Shown: positions 34,236 to 42,041 of the stretch, one piece after another
How the letters are laid out: each line of letters opens with the position of its first letter
Numbering within the stretch: position 1 is the stretch's first letter
NCBI GenBank assembly: GCA_947168365.1
Contig: CAMVLO010000002.1
Location: forward strand, 62,001 to 126,000
Reading direction: 5' to 3'
Origin: UBA3824 sp017541145
GTDB taxonomy: Bacteria > Bacteroidota > Bacteroidia > Bacteroidales > UBA3824
Length of the DNA stretch: 64,000 nucleotides
Notes under the pieces: model-generated
Told to the model about the DNA's origin: nothing
What the model saw: the letters and a program-made list of their open reading frames with translations, nothing else
Database searches by the model: none
Position numbers and translations under genes: made by a program

Positions 34236-36404
34236 ATGAAAAAACTGCTACTAATTTTAACCATCTTGTTGCCGATGATTGTTTCGGCACAAAAGACAAT
34301 TGAAAACCCTGTAATCGGGGCAAAAGGCATTGGCACTCTGGGGCTTGCTATTGAAAAAATCGTTCTTCAAAACGATATGACAAAACTTTACATGGTGTAT
34401 TATCATGGACAAGGCGGCAGTTTCAATATGAACGGTACTAGCCGTATTGTCGCTAATGGTAAGGAACTCAAAGTTATTTCGTCTGAGGGTATTGAGCTTA
34501 ACGGTCCTTACATCCAAAAGTTCAACAATGAAGAAACACATTTTGTACTTAACTTTCCGGCTTTGGACAAGGACGTTGACAAAATCGATTTCATTGAAGA
34601 TTATTGCCTTCAGTGTTTCAAAATTTTTGACATCGCGATTTCTGAAAAAGCTGTAAAAGAAAACAGTCAAAAAAGTACCGTTCCTGATGAAGTTCGCAAT
34701 TATGCAAAAAGCATCAAGGACAACGGTCAAAGTCTTGAAAAAAATGACTTTACTTTTGATACGGCTGTTGTGAAAGGTAAAATTTACGGTTTTGACATCC
34801 GAATATTCGGAGATAAATTGAATCCGGAAATTGTGGTTTATTTTTACAATCCTTTTTTGGCGGAGCAACTCTCGTATTCGGGACGAATCAACCACGACGG
34901 CACTTTCGAGGTAAAGGTGCCGATGACCAACAAGCATCAAGCCGTCTATGTGTCGGTTAACCCAATAATCAGCAGCGATATCCTGATTTCCGCAGGCAAG
35001 ACCGTAGAGGTCTATTTCGACTTTCTGCAGATTTACAAGCCGTGGGAACTGCCCGAAAGCCGTCTGATTCCGTATTTTGCGGGTGAGAATGTTGACATCA
35101 ACTATGCCTTGTCGTTGGGCTTGTCGCGCAATCTATATCAGGAATTGATTATAAATCCGAATACTATTGATAACGTTTCAAAATTTTCGATGGCGGAGTT
35201 CAAGGATTATGTCCTCAATTTTTTTGACAATTACAATTCCCGCATTGACGCAATTCCCGTCACCAAACGTGCGAAGGAATTTCTGAGGATTGATTTGAAA
35301 GTTAAAGAGGCGTATTACCTTTCGATGGGAAGCTATTGGATTGAGAGCGCGTACCGCAACATCCACGGCAAGGGTTACAAGGATCCAATCCCCGATTTTA
35401 AAAGGCCAGAGATTGGAACGGATTATTTGGACTATCCCAAACTTCTTGGCATAGATGATGTTATGATGTTTTACGCCAATGATTTTGGTTACAACATCAC
35501 AGGCTGGTCAATGTGTTTTGAGCAGGTTTTCAACAAGTACAGATATTTGGACGAGTACGTTGCGTTGAACTTCAACACGTGGATGGAGTTGGATAAATAT
35601 CACAAAATTCCCAAAAAAGAACAATCGGTGTTCGCTTCCGTCAAACGAAAAATGAAAGACAAAGACACCTCCCGTACTGAGGCTGAAAAGGCTTTCACCA
35701 ATAAATATGCGCGTGTAGTTGATCAGCACATTGAGGAAGTCGAAACCAAATGCGCCGAGGGTGCGGAAGATTACAAAAACGAAATTTTTGGTGAGGGCGG
35801 CAGTTATTTCAAGGATTTTATCAAATTGCAAGAGTATTGCCGACCGTTTAGCCGTCAGACAGTTGTTCCCGATTCCATTGTCGCTGAAATTGAGAAAATG
35901 CGTTTCCCGTTTTATGCAGAATATGTCAAAGCCAAAAACGCCGAAATATTTGTCAAAATCGAGGCAGAAAAGGCTCGTGGCGGCTATCACGTTCATAAGG
36001 CGGGCGAAAGCGAAGGAGATTCCCTGTTTGTGGATTTGATAAAGGACTTCAAGGGCAAGGTGGTTTTGGTTGATTTTTGGAATACTTGGTGCGGCCCTTG
36101 CCGTCAAGCGATCAAACAGATGGAGCCTTTGGAAAAGTATTTTGAGGGCAAGGACGTTGAGTTTCTGTTTGTTGCCGACGAGACATCACCTATAGACGAG
36201 TACAACAGCATGATAGTTTCGATGAAAGGACATCATTATCGGTTAACAGAAAGTCAGGCAAGTTCGTTGAAACGCAAATGGAATTTTAACGGTATTCCTT
36301 CCTATGTCATTATTGGAAAAGACGGAATGGTAAAAGATTTTCATACCGGATTTCATGGTGCGGAATATTACAGTCAAAAGATTGAAGAAGAGTTGAAAAA
36401 ATAA
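34236..36404 (+). CDS. Exported TlpA-like thiol-disulfide oxidoreductase with large N-terminal region
   Basis: A 722-residue protein with a cleavable signal peptide (residues 1-18, VSAQ) rather than a lipobox. A DUF4369-like beta domain and a long helical region precede a C-terminal thioredoxin-like domain with KGKVVLVDFWNTWCGPCRQA, whose CGPC is intact, and a cis-Pro in GIPSYVIIGKDG. It should reduce periplasmic disulfides, as in known Bacteroidetes TlpA/ResA-like proteins. It is the only member of the local tandem family with a complete active site. Spacing to the preceding gene is 75 nt with no clear terminator. Confidence 0.87.
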   Translation: MKKLLLILTILLPMIVSAQKTIENPVIGAKGIGTLGLAIEKIVLQNDMTKLYMVYYHGQGGSFNMNGTSRIVANGKELKVISSEGIELNGPYIQKFNNEETHFVLNFPALDKDVDKIDFIEDYCLQCFKIFDIAISEKAVKENSQKSTVPDEVRNYAKSIKDNGQSLEKNDFTFDTAVVKGKIYGFDIRIFGDKLNPEIVVYFYNPFLAEQLSYSGRINHDGTFEVKVPMTNKHQAVYVSVNPIISSDILISAGKTVEVYFDFLQIYKPWELPESRLIPYFAGENVDINYALSLGLSRNLYQELIINPNTIDNVSKFSMAEFKDYVLNFFDNYNSRIDAIPVTKRAKEFLRIDLKVKEAYYLSMGSYWIESAYRNIHGKGYKDPIPDFKRPEIGTDYLDYPKLLGIDDVMMFYANDFGYNITGWSMCFEQVFNKYRYLDEYVALNFNTWMELDKYHKIPKKEQSVFASVKRKMKDKDTSRTEAEKAFTNKYARVVDQHIEEVETKCAEGAEDYKNEIFGEGGSYFKDFIKLQEYCRPFSRQTVVPDSIVAEIEKMRFPFYAEYVKAKNAEIFVKIEAEKARGGYHVHKAGESEGDSLFVDLIKDFKGKVVLVDFWNTWCGPCRQAIKQMEPLEKYFEGKDVEFLFVADETSPIDEYNSMIVSMKGHHYRLTESQASSLKRKWNFNGIPSYVIIGKDGMVKDFHTGFHGAEYYSQKIEEELKK

Positions 36405-36477
36405 TTGATTGAAACTATTTGCGGTCAAGACTAATAGTTGACAGATTATTTATAAATCTGTTAAAAAAATATTCAAA

Positions 36478-36777
36478 ATGAGAAACTTACTACTGATTTT
36501 AACCATTATGACACTTGCGCTCGCATCGCGTGGACAAGTAAAATGCCATATCGAGGGCGAAATTATCGACACCACACAGGGGTCAACTGTTATTTTGCAT
36601 CCATACGATGTGGACATCCGTGCATCTGACGATTACATCAAAATAAAAGCCGATGCTCAAGGATGTTTCTCTTGTGATGTTTCGAGCAAGGAAATTACTC
36701 TTTACATCGCATTGTTGGAGGAACAAATTATGCAAGGACGTTGGATGGAAGGAAATCAGAAAGTCGTTGAATATTGA
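36478..36777 (+). pseudogene. Truncated DUF4369-type exported protein
   Basis: 99 codons: a signal peptide (ending SRGQ) and the start of a DUF4369 domain (VKCHIEGEIIDTTQGSTVIL...), which in complete relatives leads into a thioredoxin-like domain. The frame ends at TGA just after QIMQGRWMEGNQKVVEY, in the middle of the domain. The signal peptide resembles that of the preceding gene (LLLILTI). It is most likely the 5' remnant of a fourth tandem paralog; a short secreted product is possible but the domain would be incomplete. Confidence 0.6.
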
Positions 36778-36789
36778 ATAACGATTCAT

Positions 36790-36837
36790 AGAACCAATAA
36801 AAATCTCAATTATCGATTTGGTTTTTTTGTTGGTTCT
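36790..36837. other. Weak hairpin after the truncated paralog
   Basis: AGAACCAA (36790-36797) pairs with TTGGTTCT (36830-36837), with further weak AT pairing inside. It may be a worn terminator of the TlpA-like cluster. Confidence 0.4.
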
Positions 36838-36905
36838 TTAATTTATTGATAATCACTTGTATAATCAAACAAGGTGAAAATAATACATTTTTATTTGCAA
36901 TCATA

Positions 36906-37169
36906 ATGATTCCGATGTTGATGGTTGCGTGTCAGAATAATGACAATAAAACTGAGGAGACTGCAATAGAATTTAATCTTACCGACATCCCGGAGGAACT
37001 GAAAATTAACAGCAGTGTCGGTTTCAATAAGAATACCAAAGTTTCAATTGGAGAGGTCGGACATTGTCGTTTGACATTTGAATCGCTTCCAAATGGTGTC
37101 AAACAGTTTGATTTTATTGCCGGCGATGTCAACGAAGTTATCAGAGTAGCAGATCTGAAAATATTTTGA
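36906..37169 (+). CDS. Small putative lipoprotein, 87 aa, start uncertain
   Basis: From the ATG at 36906 the product begins MIPMLMVACQNNDNK, with a lipobox-like MVAC but only a very short hydrophobic stretch. The same frame upstream adds FLFAII, which would complete a normal signal peptide, but offers only a TTG at 36846 as start. The mature part (about 78 residues) is hydrophilic with strand-forming segments (EFNLTDIPEELK, CRLTFESLPNG, QFDFIAGDVNE) and matches no family I know. It ends one base before the triple 11-mer repeat in front of the Fic gene. Confidence 0.45.
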   Translation: MIPMLMVACQNNDNKTEETAIEFNLTDIPEELKINSSVGFNKNTKVSIGEVGHCRLTFESLPNGVKQFDFIAGDVNEVIRVADLKIF

Positions 37170-37213
37170 TATTCGCCGAAGATTTTTCGGCGAATAATTG
37201 CGTATTCGCCGAA
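37170..37213 (+). promoter_or_regulatory. Three copies of TATTCGCCGAA forming alternative hairpins
   Basis: The 11-mer occurs at 37170-37180 (forward), 37186-37196 (reverse complement) and 37203-37213 (forward). The middle copy can pair perfectly with either the left copy (loop of 5 nt) or the right copy (loop of 6 nt), so two mutually exclusive 11-bp stems are possible. The right copy ends 32 nt before the Fic start at 37246. This could be an attenuator or a paired operator. Confidence 0.65.
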
Positions 37214-37245
37214 AAAATGTCATCTTTGTCAAAATATCAGTTTTT

Positions 37246-38334
37246 ATGTATTTGCACAAAAAAAATAATTGGCAGAATTTCAGGTACAACAACGATTTGA
37301 TTGTTAGTATTTTGGGTAAAATAAGACTTCTTCAGGGTATTTTGTTAGGTAAGTCTTGCCGTCTTGGATTCAATGTCCAAAATGAAAAATATCTTGAAAC
37401 ATTATCTCTCGAAATTATCAAATCGTCAGAGATAGAGGGTGAAAGCCTTAATATCCAACAAGTACGCTCGTCTTTAGCGCGTCGTCTTGGTATTAATGCT
37501 GCGGGGCTTGTGCCGTCAGCAAGGTACATCGACGGCATTGTAGAGATGAATCTTGATGCCACGCGCAATTACAATCAACCGCTCACTGATGAAAGGCTTT
37601 TCGGTTGGCACAACGTACTATTTCCGACCGGTAGGAGCGGACTTTACAAAATTGAAGTTGGCAGATACCGTACGCGCGAGATGGAAGTAGTGTCAGAGCC
37701 GATGGGCATGGAGACTGTTCATTATCAAGCTCCTTCGCCGGATAGAGTTCCCGAAGAAATGCAAAAGTTTTTAACGTGGTTCAATGCGGGCAATGATATG
37801 GATTTAGTCTTGAAAGCTGCAATAGCGCATTTTTGGTTTGTAACTATTCATCCTTTTGACGATGGCAACGGGCGTATTGCTCGTGCGTTGACGGATATGT
37901 TGCTCGCCAAATCAGAGGATTCTCCGTTGAGGTTTTACAGTGTTTCCAACGAAATAAATGCGGATCGCAACGGTTATTACAGTATCCTCGAAGATACTGA
38001 GACCGGTGACGGCGATATTACATATTGGTTGCAATGGTTTCTTGAAAGTCTCAGAAAATCAATTGATAAGTCTATAGTTACGATTGATAAGGTTTTGGAT
38101 AAAACTGATTTTTTTGCAAAAATATCTTCGCTTGCTGTTAATCAGCGTCAAAAGAAAATCCTGACGATGCTTTTGGACGGATTTGACGGCAAACTCACCA
38201 CTGCCAAATATGCGAAAATAAACAAATGTTCGCAAGATACGGCATTGAATGATATCAAATTCCTTATTGAAAATGGAATTCTCGAAAAGACCGCTGACAA
38301 AGGGAAAAATACAGGATATCAACTTTTAAATTAA
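37246..38334 (+). CDS. Fic-family protein with N-terminal DUF4172 and built-in inhibitory helix
   Basis: A 362-residue class II Fic protein. The start at 37246 (MYLHKKNNWQNF) fits the DUF4172 beginning; a longer frame adds only basic residues. The inhibitory motif S-x-x-x-E-G is present as SSEIEG (residues 60-65, inhibitory Glu64), and the catalytic motif is HPFDDGNGRIARAL with His202. Fic enzymes of this sort transfer AMP from ATP to hydroxyl groups of target proteins, held inactive by the Glu of the inhibitory helix. The C-terminal 70 residues form a winged helix (KYAKINKCSQDTALNDIKFL), which could bind DNA or targets. The last 9 nt overlap the convergent phosphatase gene. Confidence 0.92.
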   Translation: MYLHKKNNWQNFRYNNDLIVSILGKIRLLQGILLGKSCRLGFNVQNEKYLETLSLEIIKSSEIEGESLNIQQVRSSLARRLGINAAGLVPSARYIDGIVEMNLDATRNYNQPLTDERLFGWHNVLFPTGRSGLYKIEVGRYRTREMEVVSEPMGMETVHYQAPSPDRVPEEMQKFLTWFNAGNDMDLVLKAAIAHFWFVTIHPFDDGNGRIARALTDMLLAKSEDSPLRFYSVSNEINADRNGYYSILEDTETGDGDITYWLQWFLESLRKSIDKSIVTIDKVLDKTDFFAKISSLAVNQRQKKILTMLLDGFDGKLTTAKYAKINKCSQDTALNDIKFLIENGILEKTADKGKNTGYQLLN

Positions 38335-39486
38335 AAATCCGCCGATGAGGATATCGTCCATTTGGACGTAACCTCCTTTCCATTTGTCAATAAAATCAGA
38401 GAGTTGCTGTTTTTGATATTCTCCGGAAGTATTTTGCTTACAAAGCTCGGTCAAAAGCTCTTTCAATCGTCCGTAAGTTACCTTTCGTTTGGTTGTTCCG
38501 CTGAATTGGTCAGCAAATCCGTCTGAAAACATGTATAAGTAATCGCCTTTTTGGGCTTGAATTGTTACTGTTTCAAAAGTTTTGGGGCGCGGATGTTGAC
38601 CAATCGGATTTTTTATGCCTTTGTATTCTGTGAGTTCGCCGTTTCTTACGATGTAAAGTGGATTGTTTGCTCCGGAAAACTTCAGTTCCAAAGTGTCAAG
38701 ATTTAGTAGACAGAATGCCATATCCATTCCGTCTTTTGGCTCGTCTTCGCATTGATGTTGACTCAATGCATTGATAATAAAGCCTCTCAAGTTTTCAAGA
38801 ATTTCCGACGGTGAGGATTTTTCTGTGATATTGCTGCATACTTCATTAAGAAAAGTCACGCCCAAAAGACTCATGAACGAACCCGGCACACCGTGTCCTG
38901 TACAATCCGCAATTGTGAATGCAATAATATTTCCGCAGCGTTTCATCCAATAAAAATCGCCTGAAACTATTTCTCTTGGTCGCCAAAACAGAAAATAGTC
39001 GGTGAAAGCATTTTTCAGAATTTCTGTTGGCGGCAAAACTGCGAGTTGTATTCTTTGTGCGTACTTAATACTGTCTGTTACAGCGCGATGCTTGCGTTCT
39101 ATTTCGTTTTTTAGGATATTGATATGTTCCTTTTCTTTTTGCATTTGAATGCTCATCGACCAAAGCCGCTTGTTTTTCTCGGAAAATTCTATTTTTTCTT
39201 GTTCAAGTTTCTTTTGTTCGAGTAAAATTGTTGCTGCATCTACATTTACTTGAGTGGAAATTTGGGTTTGTTTTTCTTCCTGTTTAGTGTTTTTAAGATG
39301 TTCATAAAGAGCATTTTGACGGTCGTAAGCATCTTTGTAAATGCGTATTTGTTGTTTCATACGGTTTTCGGTGCGACGTGCTGATTTTTGCGCAATATTT
39401 CTGTTACGAAAATACAGCACAATTGCTATCACTCCAAAAAGTAATGCTACAACTATCAGGATAATATCTAATGTATTGAGTGTCAA
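38326..39486 (-). CDS. Membrane-anchored SpoIIE/PP2C-type serine phosphatase
   Basis: A 386-residue protein with one N-terminal membrane segment (about residues 8-27), a long coiled coil (35-155) and a PP2C/SpoIIE domain (about 165-386). Metal-binding motifs are intact: VSGDFYW, ADCTGHGVPGSF, FSDGFADQFSG and QMDDILI. It should remove phosphate from Ser/Thr of a cytoplasmic partner; in other systems these are anti-anti-sigma factors, but none is encoded nearby. It is the last gene of the five-gene operon and its start overlaps the stop of the lipoprotein gene by 4 nt. The coil between membrane and enzyme suggests signal input through the membrane or from the nSTAND protein, which also has a long coil (inference). 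Confidence 0.9.
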   Translation of the reverse strand: MTLNTLDIILIVVALLFGVIAIVLYFRNRNIAQKSARRTENRMKQQIRIYKDAYDRQNALYEHLKNTKQEEKQTQISTQVNVDAATILLEQKKLEQEKIEFSEKNKRLWSMSIQMQKEKEHINILKNEIERKHRAVTDSIKYAQRIQLAVLPPTEILKNAFTDYFLFWRPREIVSGDFYWMKRCGNIIAFTIADCTGHGVPGSFMSLLGVTFLNEVCSNITEKSSPSEILENLRGFIINALSQHQCEDEPKDGMDMAFCLLNLDTLELKFSGANNPLYIVRNGELTEYKGIKNPIGQHPRPKTFETVTIQAQKGDYLYMFSDGFADQFSGTTKRKVTYGRLKELLTELCKQNTSGEYQKQQLSDFIDKWKGGYVQMDDILIGGFLI

Positions 39487-40826
39487 TTTATCTGTAGATT
39501 TTCTAAGTTTGGTACATTATAAACATAAACCACAGAACCTACTGTAGTATTTGTTGAGGTTGATAAGTTGGTAACTGTTTGATTTGTTACTTTTGTTAAG
39601 TAAACATTGTAACCCGAATCGGAATCTTTGAATGTCGCAAAACATGCTACTCCGTCATCGTAATCCATTGTAACATTTGTTACCAATTCTCCGTCTTCAG
39701 TCAATATCAAAATCGAACCTGACAAACTGCTCAATCTTGATAACAAATCGTTTAAGGAATTGATTGATGACGAGCCGGAAATATTTACGCCGGAAAAACA
39801 TATATTACCGTTCAATTCTGTGACGTTCAGATATATAGATTCAGCGATGTAAGATTCATCGTTTCGATATATTTCGTTGCCTTCGCTGTCTGTTTTTATT
39901 ATTATGCTTTGACTGCTGCTACTTGCCGAAATATATGCGTAATCGCCTATTCGTGAACATGTTAAAGGATAATAATCTATTTGTGAGGATTTAATTTCGT
40001 TGCCGTTTAAATCAAATATTTTCAAATAGTATTGAGAGTTTTCGTTTTCGTAATAGATGAAAACATTGTTGTTGACCGAAATTACCTCCAAAATATTGAT
40101 AGTTTCAGAAAATTGCAATTCATTTTCGCTAACCCATTCGCCGTTGCTGTTGATATATCGGAGCGTAAGATTGTACGAACTTGTTTGCATCATTCCTTGG
40201 TTCGGAGTTTGAAGAATCATGGCGTAACCTCCATTGTCCAAAGGAGTTCCGTTGGTTGGAACTCTGTTTGTATTATTTTTCTGATCCATCATATTTCCGC
40301 CTGCCATAGAAACTATGCTGTCGATTTGGAAAATTTTGTTGCAATCTTTGTCAAATTTTATTACCGCAAAATATGTACGTCCGAACGAATTTGCTGAATA
40401 ATATTCGATGAAAAATTCGTCATTTACATTTTTTGTGATTTTTCCCGAGGAGATGTCAACTTTCGTATGATTAGTTTCTTCCGGGCTGGGATTATTATTG
40501 TTATTATTTTCTTTGTTGTCCTCTTGGTTAGATAAATTGCCGTTGTTTGGATTGAATTGATTATTTGTTTCTAAATTCCACGACATCGTAAATTCTGTGG
40601 AAGTGGTTTCTGCTTTTTTGTCGATTTTTACAAATTTATACGTTGTAGTGTCGCCTTCGGAAGTTACAGTAATTATCGAACCGTCAGAGCATGCCACGGG
40701 CGTATAAATCGAAGCATTTTCAATCGATTTTATTGGTGAATCTTCGTAGTCGGAATACACGGGTTCTTTCTGACATGATACTGATAACAAGGCAATTGCC
40801 GATAATATGTTGATTGTATTTTTCAT
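39483..40826 (-). CDS. Lipoprotein with beta-propeller-like body
   Basis: A 447-residue lipoprotein with lipobox LLSVSC (Cys18), an Asn/Glu-rich linker (about 85-120, including QEDNKENNNNNN) and a body of repeated short strands with Asp-x-Asn-Gly turns (KIFDLNGNEIKSSQI, KTDSEGNEIYRND), which looks like a beta-propeller. No enzyme motif is seen. It would be attached to the outer membrane, perhaps as a sensing or binding partner of the barrel protein encoded directly upstream (22-nt gap). It overlaps the phosphatase gene by 4 nt, which implies balanced expression. Not recognised as a named family. Confidence 0.78.
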   Translation of the reverse strand: MKNTINILSAIALLSVSCQKEPVYSDYEDSPIKSIENASIYTPVACSDGSIITVTSEGDTTTYKFVKIDKKAETTSTEFTMSWNLETNNQFNPNNGNLSNQEDNKENNNNNNPSPEETNHTKVDISSGKITKNVNDEFFIEYYSANSFGRTYFAVIKFDKDCNKIFQIDSIVSMAGGNMMDQKNNTNRVPTNGTPLDNGGYAMILQTPNQGMMQTSSYNLTLRYINSNGEWVSENELQFSETINILEVISVNNNVFIYYENENSQYYLKIFDLNGNEIKSSQIDYYPLTCSRIGDYAYISASSSSQSIIIKTDSEGNEIYRNDESYIAESIYLNVTELNGNICFSGVNISGSSSINSLNDLLSRLSSLSGSILILTEDGELVTNVTMDYDDGVACFATFKDSDSGYNVYLTKVTNQTVTNLSTSTNTTVGSVVYVYNVPNLENLQIN

Positions 40827-40848
40827 TGCTTTTATTTTCCTCCTTTTA

Positions 40849-42021
40849 TTAAAATCCGTATCCGTATTTAGCTTTTACCGAGTATCCGAATTTAAATTTG
40901 TAACCTACTCTTATATTGAAAGTTGCTAAGTGGATTGCGTCCGGTACAAACATCTTGTTGTAAAGCAAGTTGTGATTGTAATAATTGTACTCCGCATTGT
41001 TGAACGGGCGCAACATGTAAGAGAAACTTGCATCTGCGAAAAATGTATTTTGATTGAAATTGCGGTTGATTCTCAATCCGCCGAAAACCGAACAGTTTAT
41101 TCTGTTTTTGGTTTTCAGATCAATACTGTTGTCGCTTATTGTATTTTGTTGAGATTCACCGTATTCGTTGTAAGATTCGTATTTGGTTTTCAGCAAATAG
41201 TTTTGTTGGAATCCTGCATAAAATTCGGGAACTATTTTTTCTTTTCGGGTTGGATAAGTGATTGTTACATATACCGGAACAGTCAGTAAATGAGATGATT
41301 CCTTATACACAAATTTGTAATCCAATTTCATTGAATTGTAATAAAAACTGTGATTTTCGGTTCTGGTATATTGCATAAAATTGTATTGCAATCCGGCAGC
41401 TACCGACACAAATTTTGTAATATAATACTGAAATCCTATTTCCGCTATAAAACCTTCAGTAGAAGAATAGTCGGGTTTGTTTTTGGAGTCTTCGTTGATA
41501 ACATGTACAGTATCAATTATTACCATCGGTGTTGAGAGTCCGAAATTTATCCATGTTGCAAAACGCGGAAATGTGTAGAAATTTTTCTTCATTTCCTTAA
41601 AAGGCATCGGGTCGCTAACTTGTGTTTCGTAAAACGGATTTTTCTTTAGAAACAATTTCGTAACAGAATCGGCTTCACGGTCAAAACCGGCTTCTTTGAG
41701 CGTTGATGCATAATATTTTAGAAATTCGGAATTTTCTTTGCTATTGAATTTTGTTTTGTTTAATGTTTTTGCTGTTTTAATCGCCTCGCTGTATTTTCCG
41801 GCATTGTACAACCTTTTGAAATTATACAAAAGAGTTTCGTTGCTGTTGTCTTGAGTGTTTTCTGCAAATTCCGCAGTGCCGGTTTCTCCATCGGAATTCA
41901 GATTGTCAAAAAAATCTTTGAAATCTAAATCACTTGCGGTGGAATCCGGATTTTGTGCGCTCATTTTCAGCGACATCATCACAGCTATTATTGTTAATAT
42001 TAATATTTTTGACGTCTTCAT
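40849..42021 (-). CDS. Outer-membrane beta-barrel protein with N-terminal TPR-like segment
   Basis: A 390-residue protein with a signal peptide (about residues 1-22, KMSAQ), an acidic linker, a helical TPR-like part (about 62-135: LYNFKRLYNAGKYSEAIKTA, LKYYASTLKEAGFDREADSV) and a C-terminal half of amphipathic strands typical of small outer-membrane barrels (GFIAEIGFQYYITKFVSVAA, YAGFQQNYLL), ending in an aromatic residue, KAKYGYGF. It should sit in the outer membrane with the TPR-like part in the periplasm. Third gene of the operon, 20 nt after the nSTAND gene. A periplasmic helical repeat joined to a barrel suits a scaffold between membranes (inference). Confidence 0.8.
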   Translation of the reverse strand: MKTSKILILTIIAVMMSLKMSAQNPDSTASDLDFKDFFDNLNSDGETGTAEFAENTQDNSNETLLYNFKRLYNAGKYSEAIKTAKTLNKTKFNSKENSEFLKYYASTLKEAGFDREADSVTKLFLKKNPFYETQVSDPMPFKEMKKNFYTFPRFATWINFGLSTPMVIIDTVHVINEDSKNKPDYSSTEGFIAEIGFQYYITKFVSVAAGLQYNFMQYTRTENHSFYYNSMKLDYKFVYKESSHLLTVPVYVTITYPTRKEKIVPEFYAGFQQNYLLKTKYESYNEYGESQQNTISDNSIDLKTKNRINCSVFGGLRINRNFNQNTFFADASFSYMLRPFNNAEYNYYNHNLLYNKMFVPDAIHLATFNIRVGYKFKFGYSVKAKYGYGF

Positions 42022-42041
42022 ATTTTTTTTCTCTCTTTTTT

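Noticed and set aside
34257..34940. 227-residue antisense frame inside the TlpA-like gene
   Set aside because: It lies opposite a well-supported gene, has no recognisable domain and is an effect of codon use.
35508..36107. 199-residue antisense frame
   Set aside because: Entirely opposite the thioredoxin-domain gene whose CGPC motif is intact; no family features.
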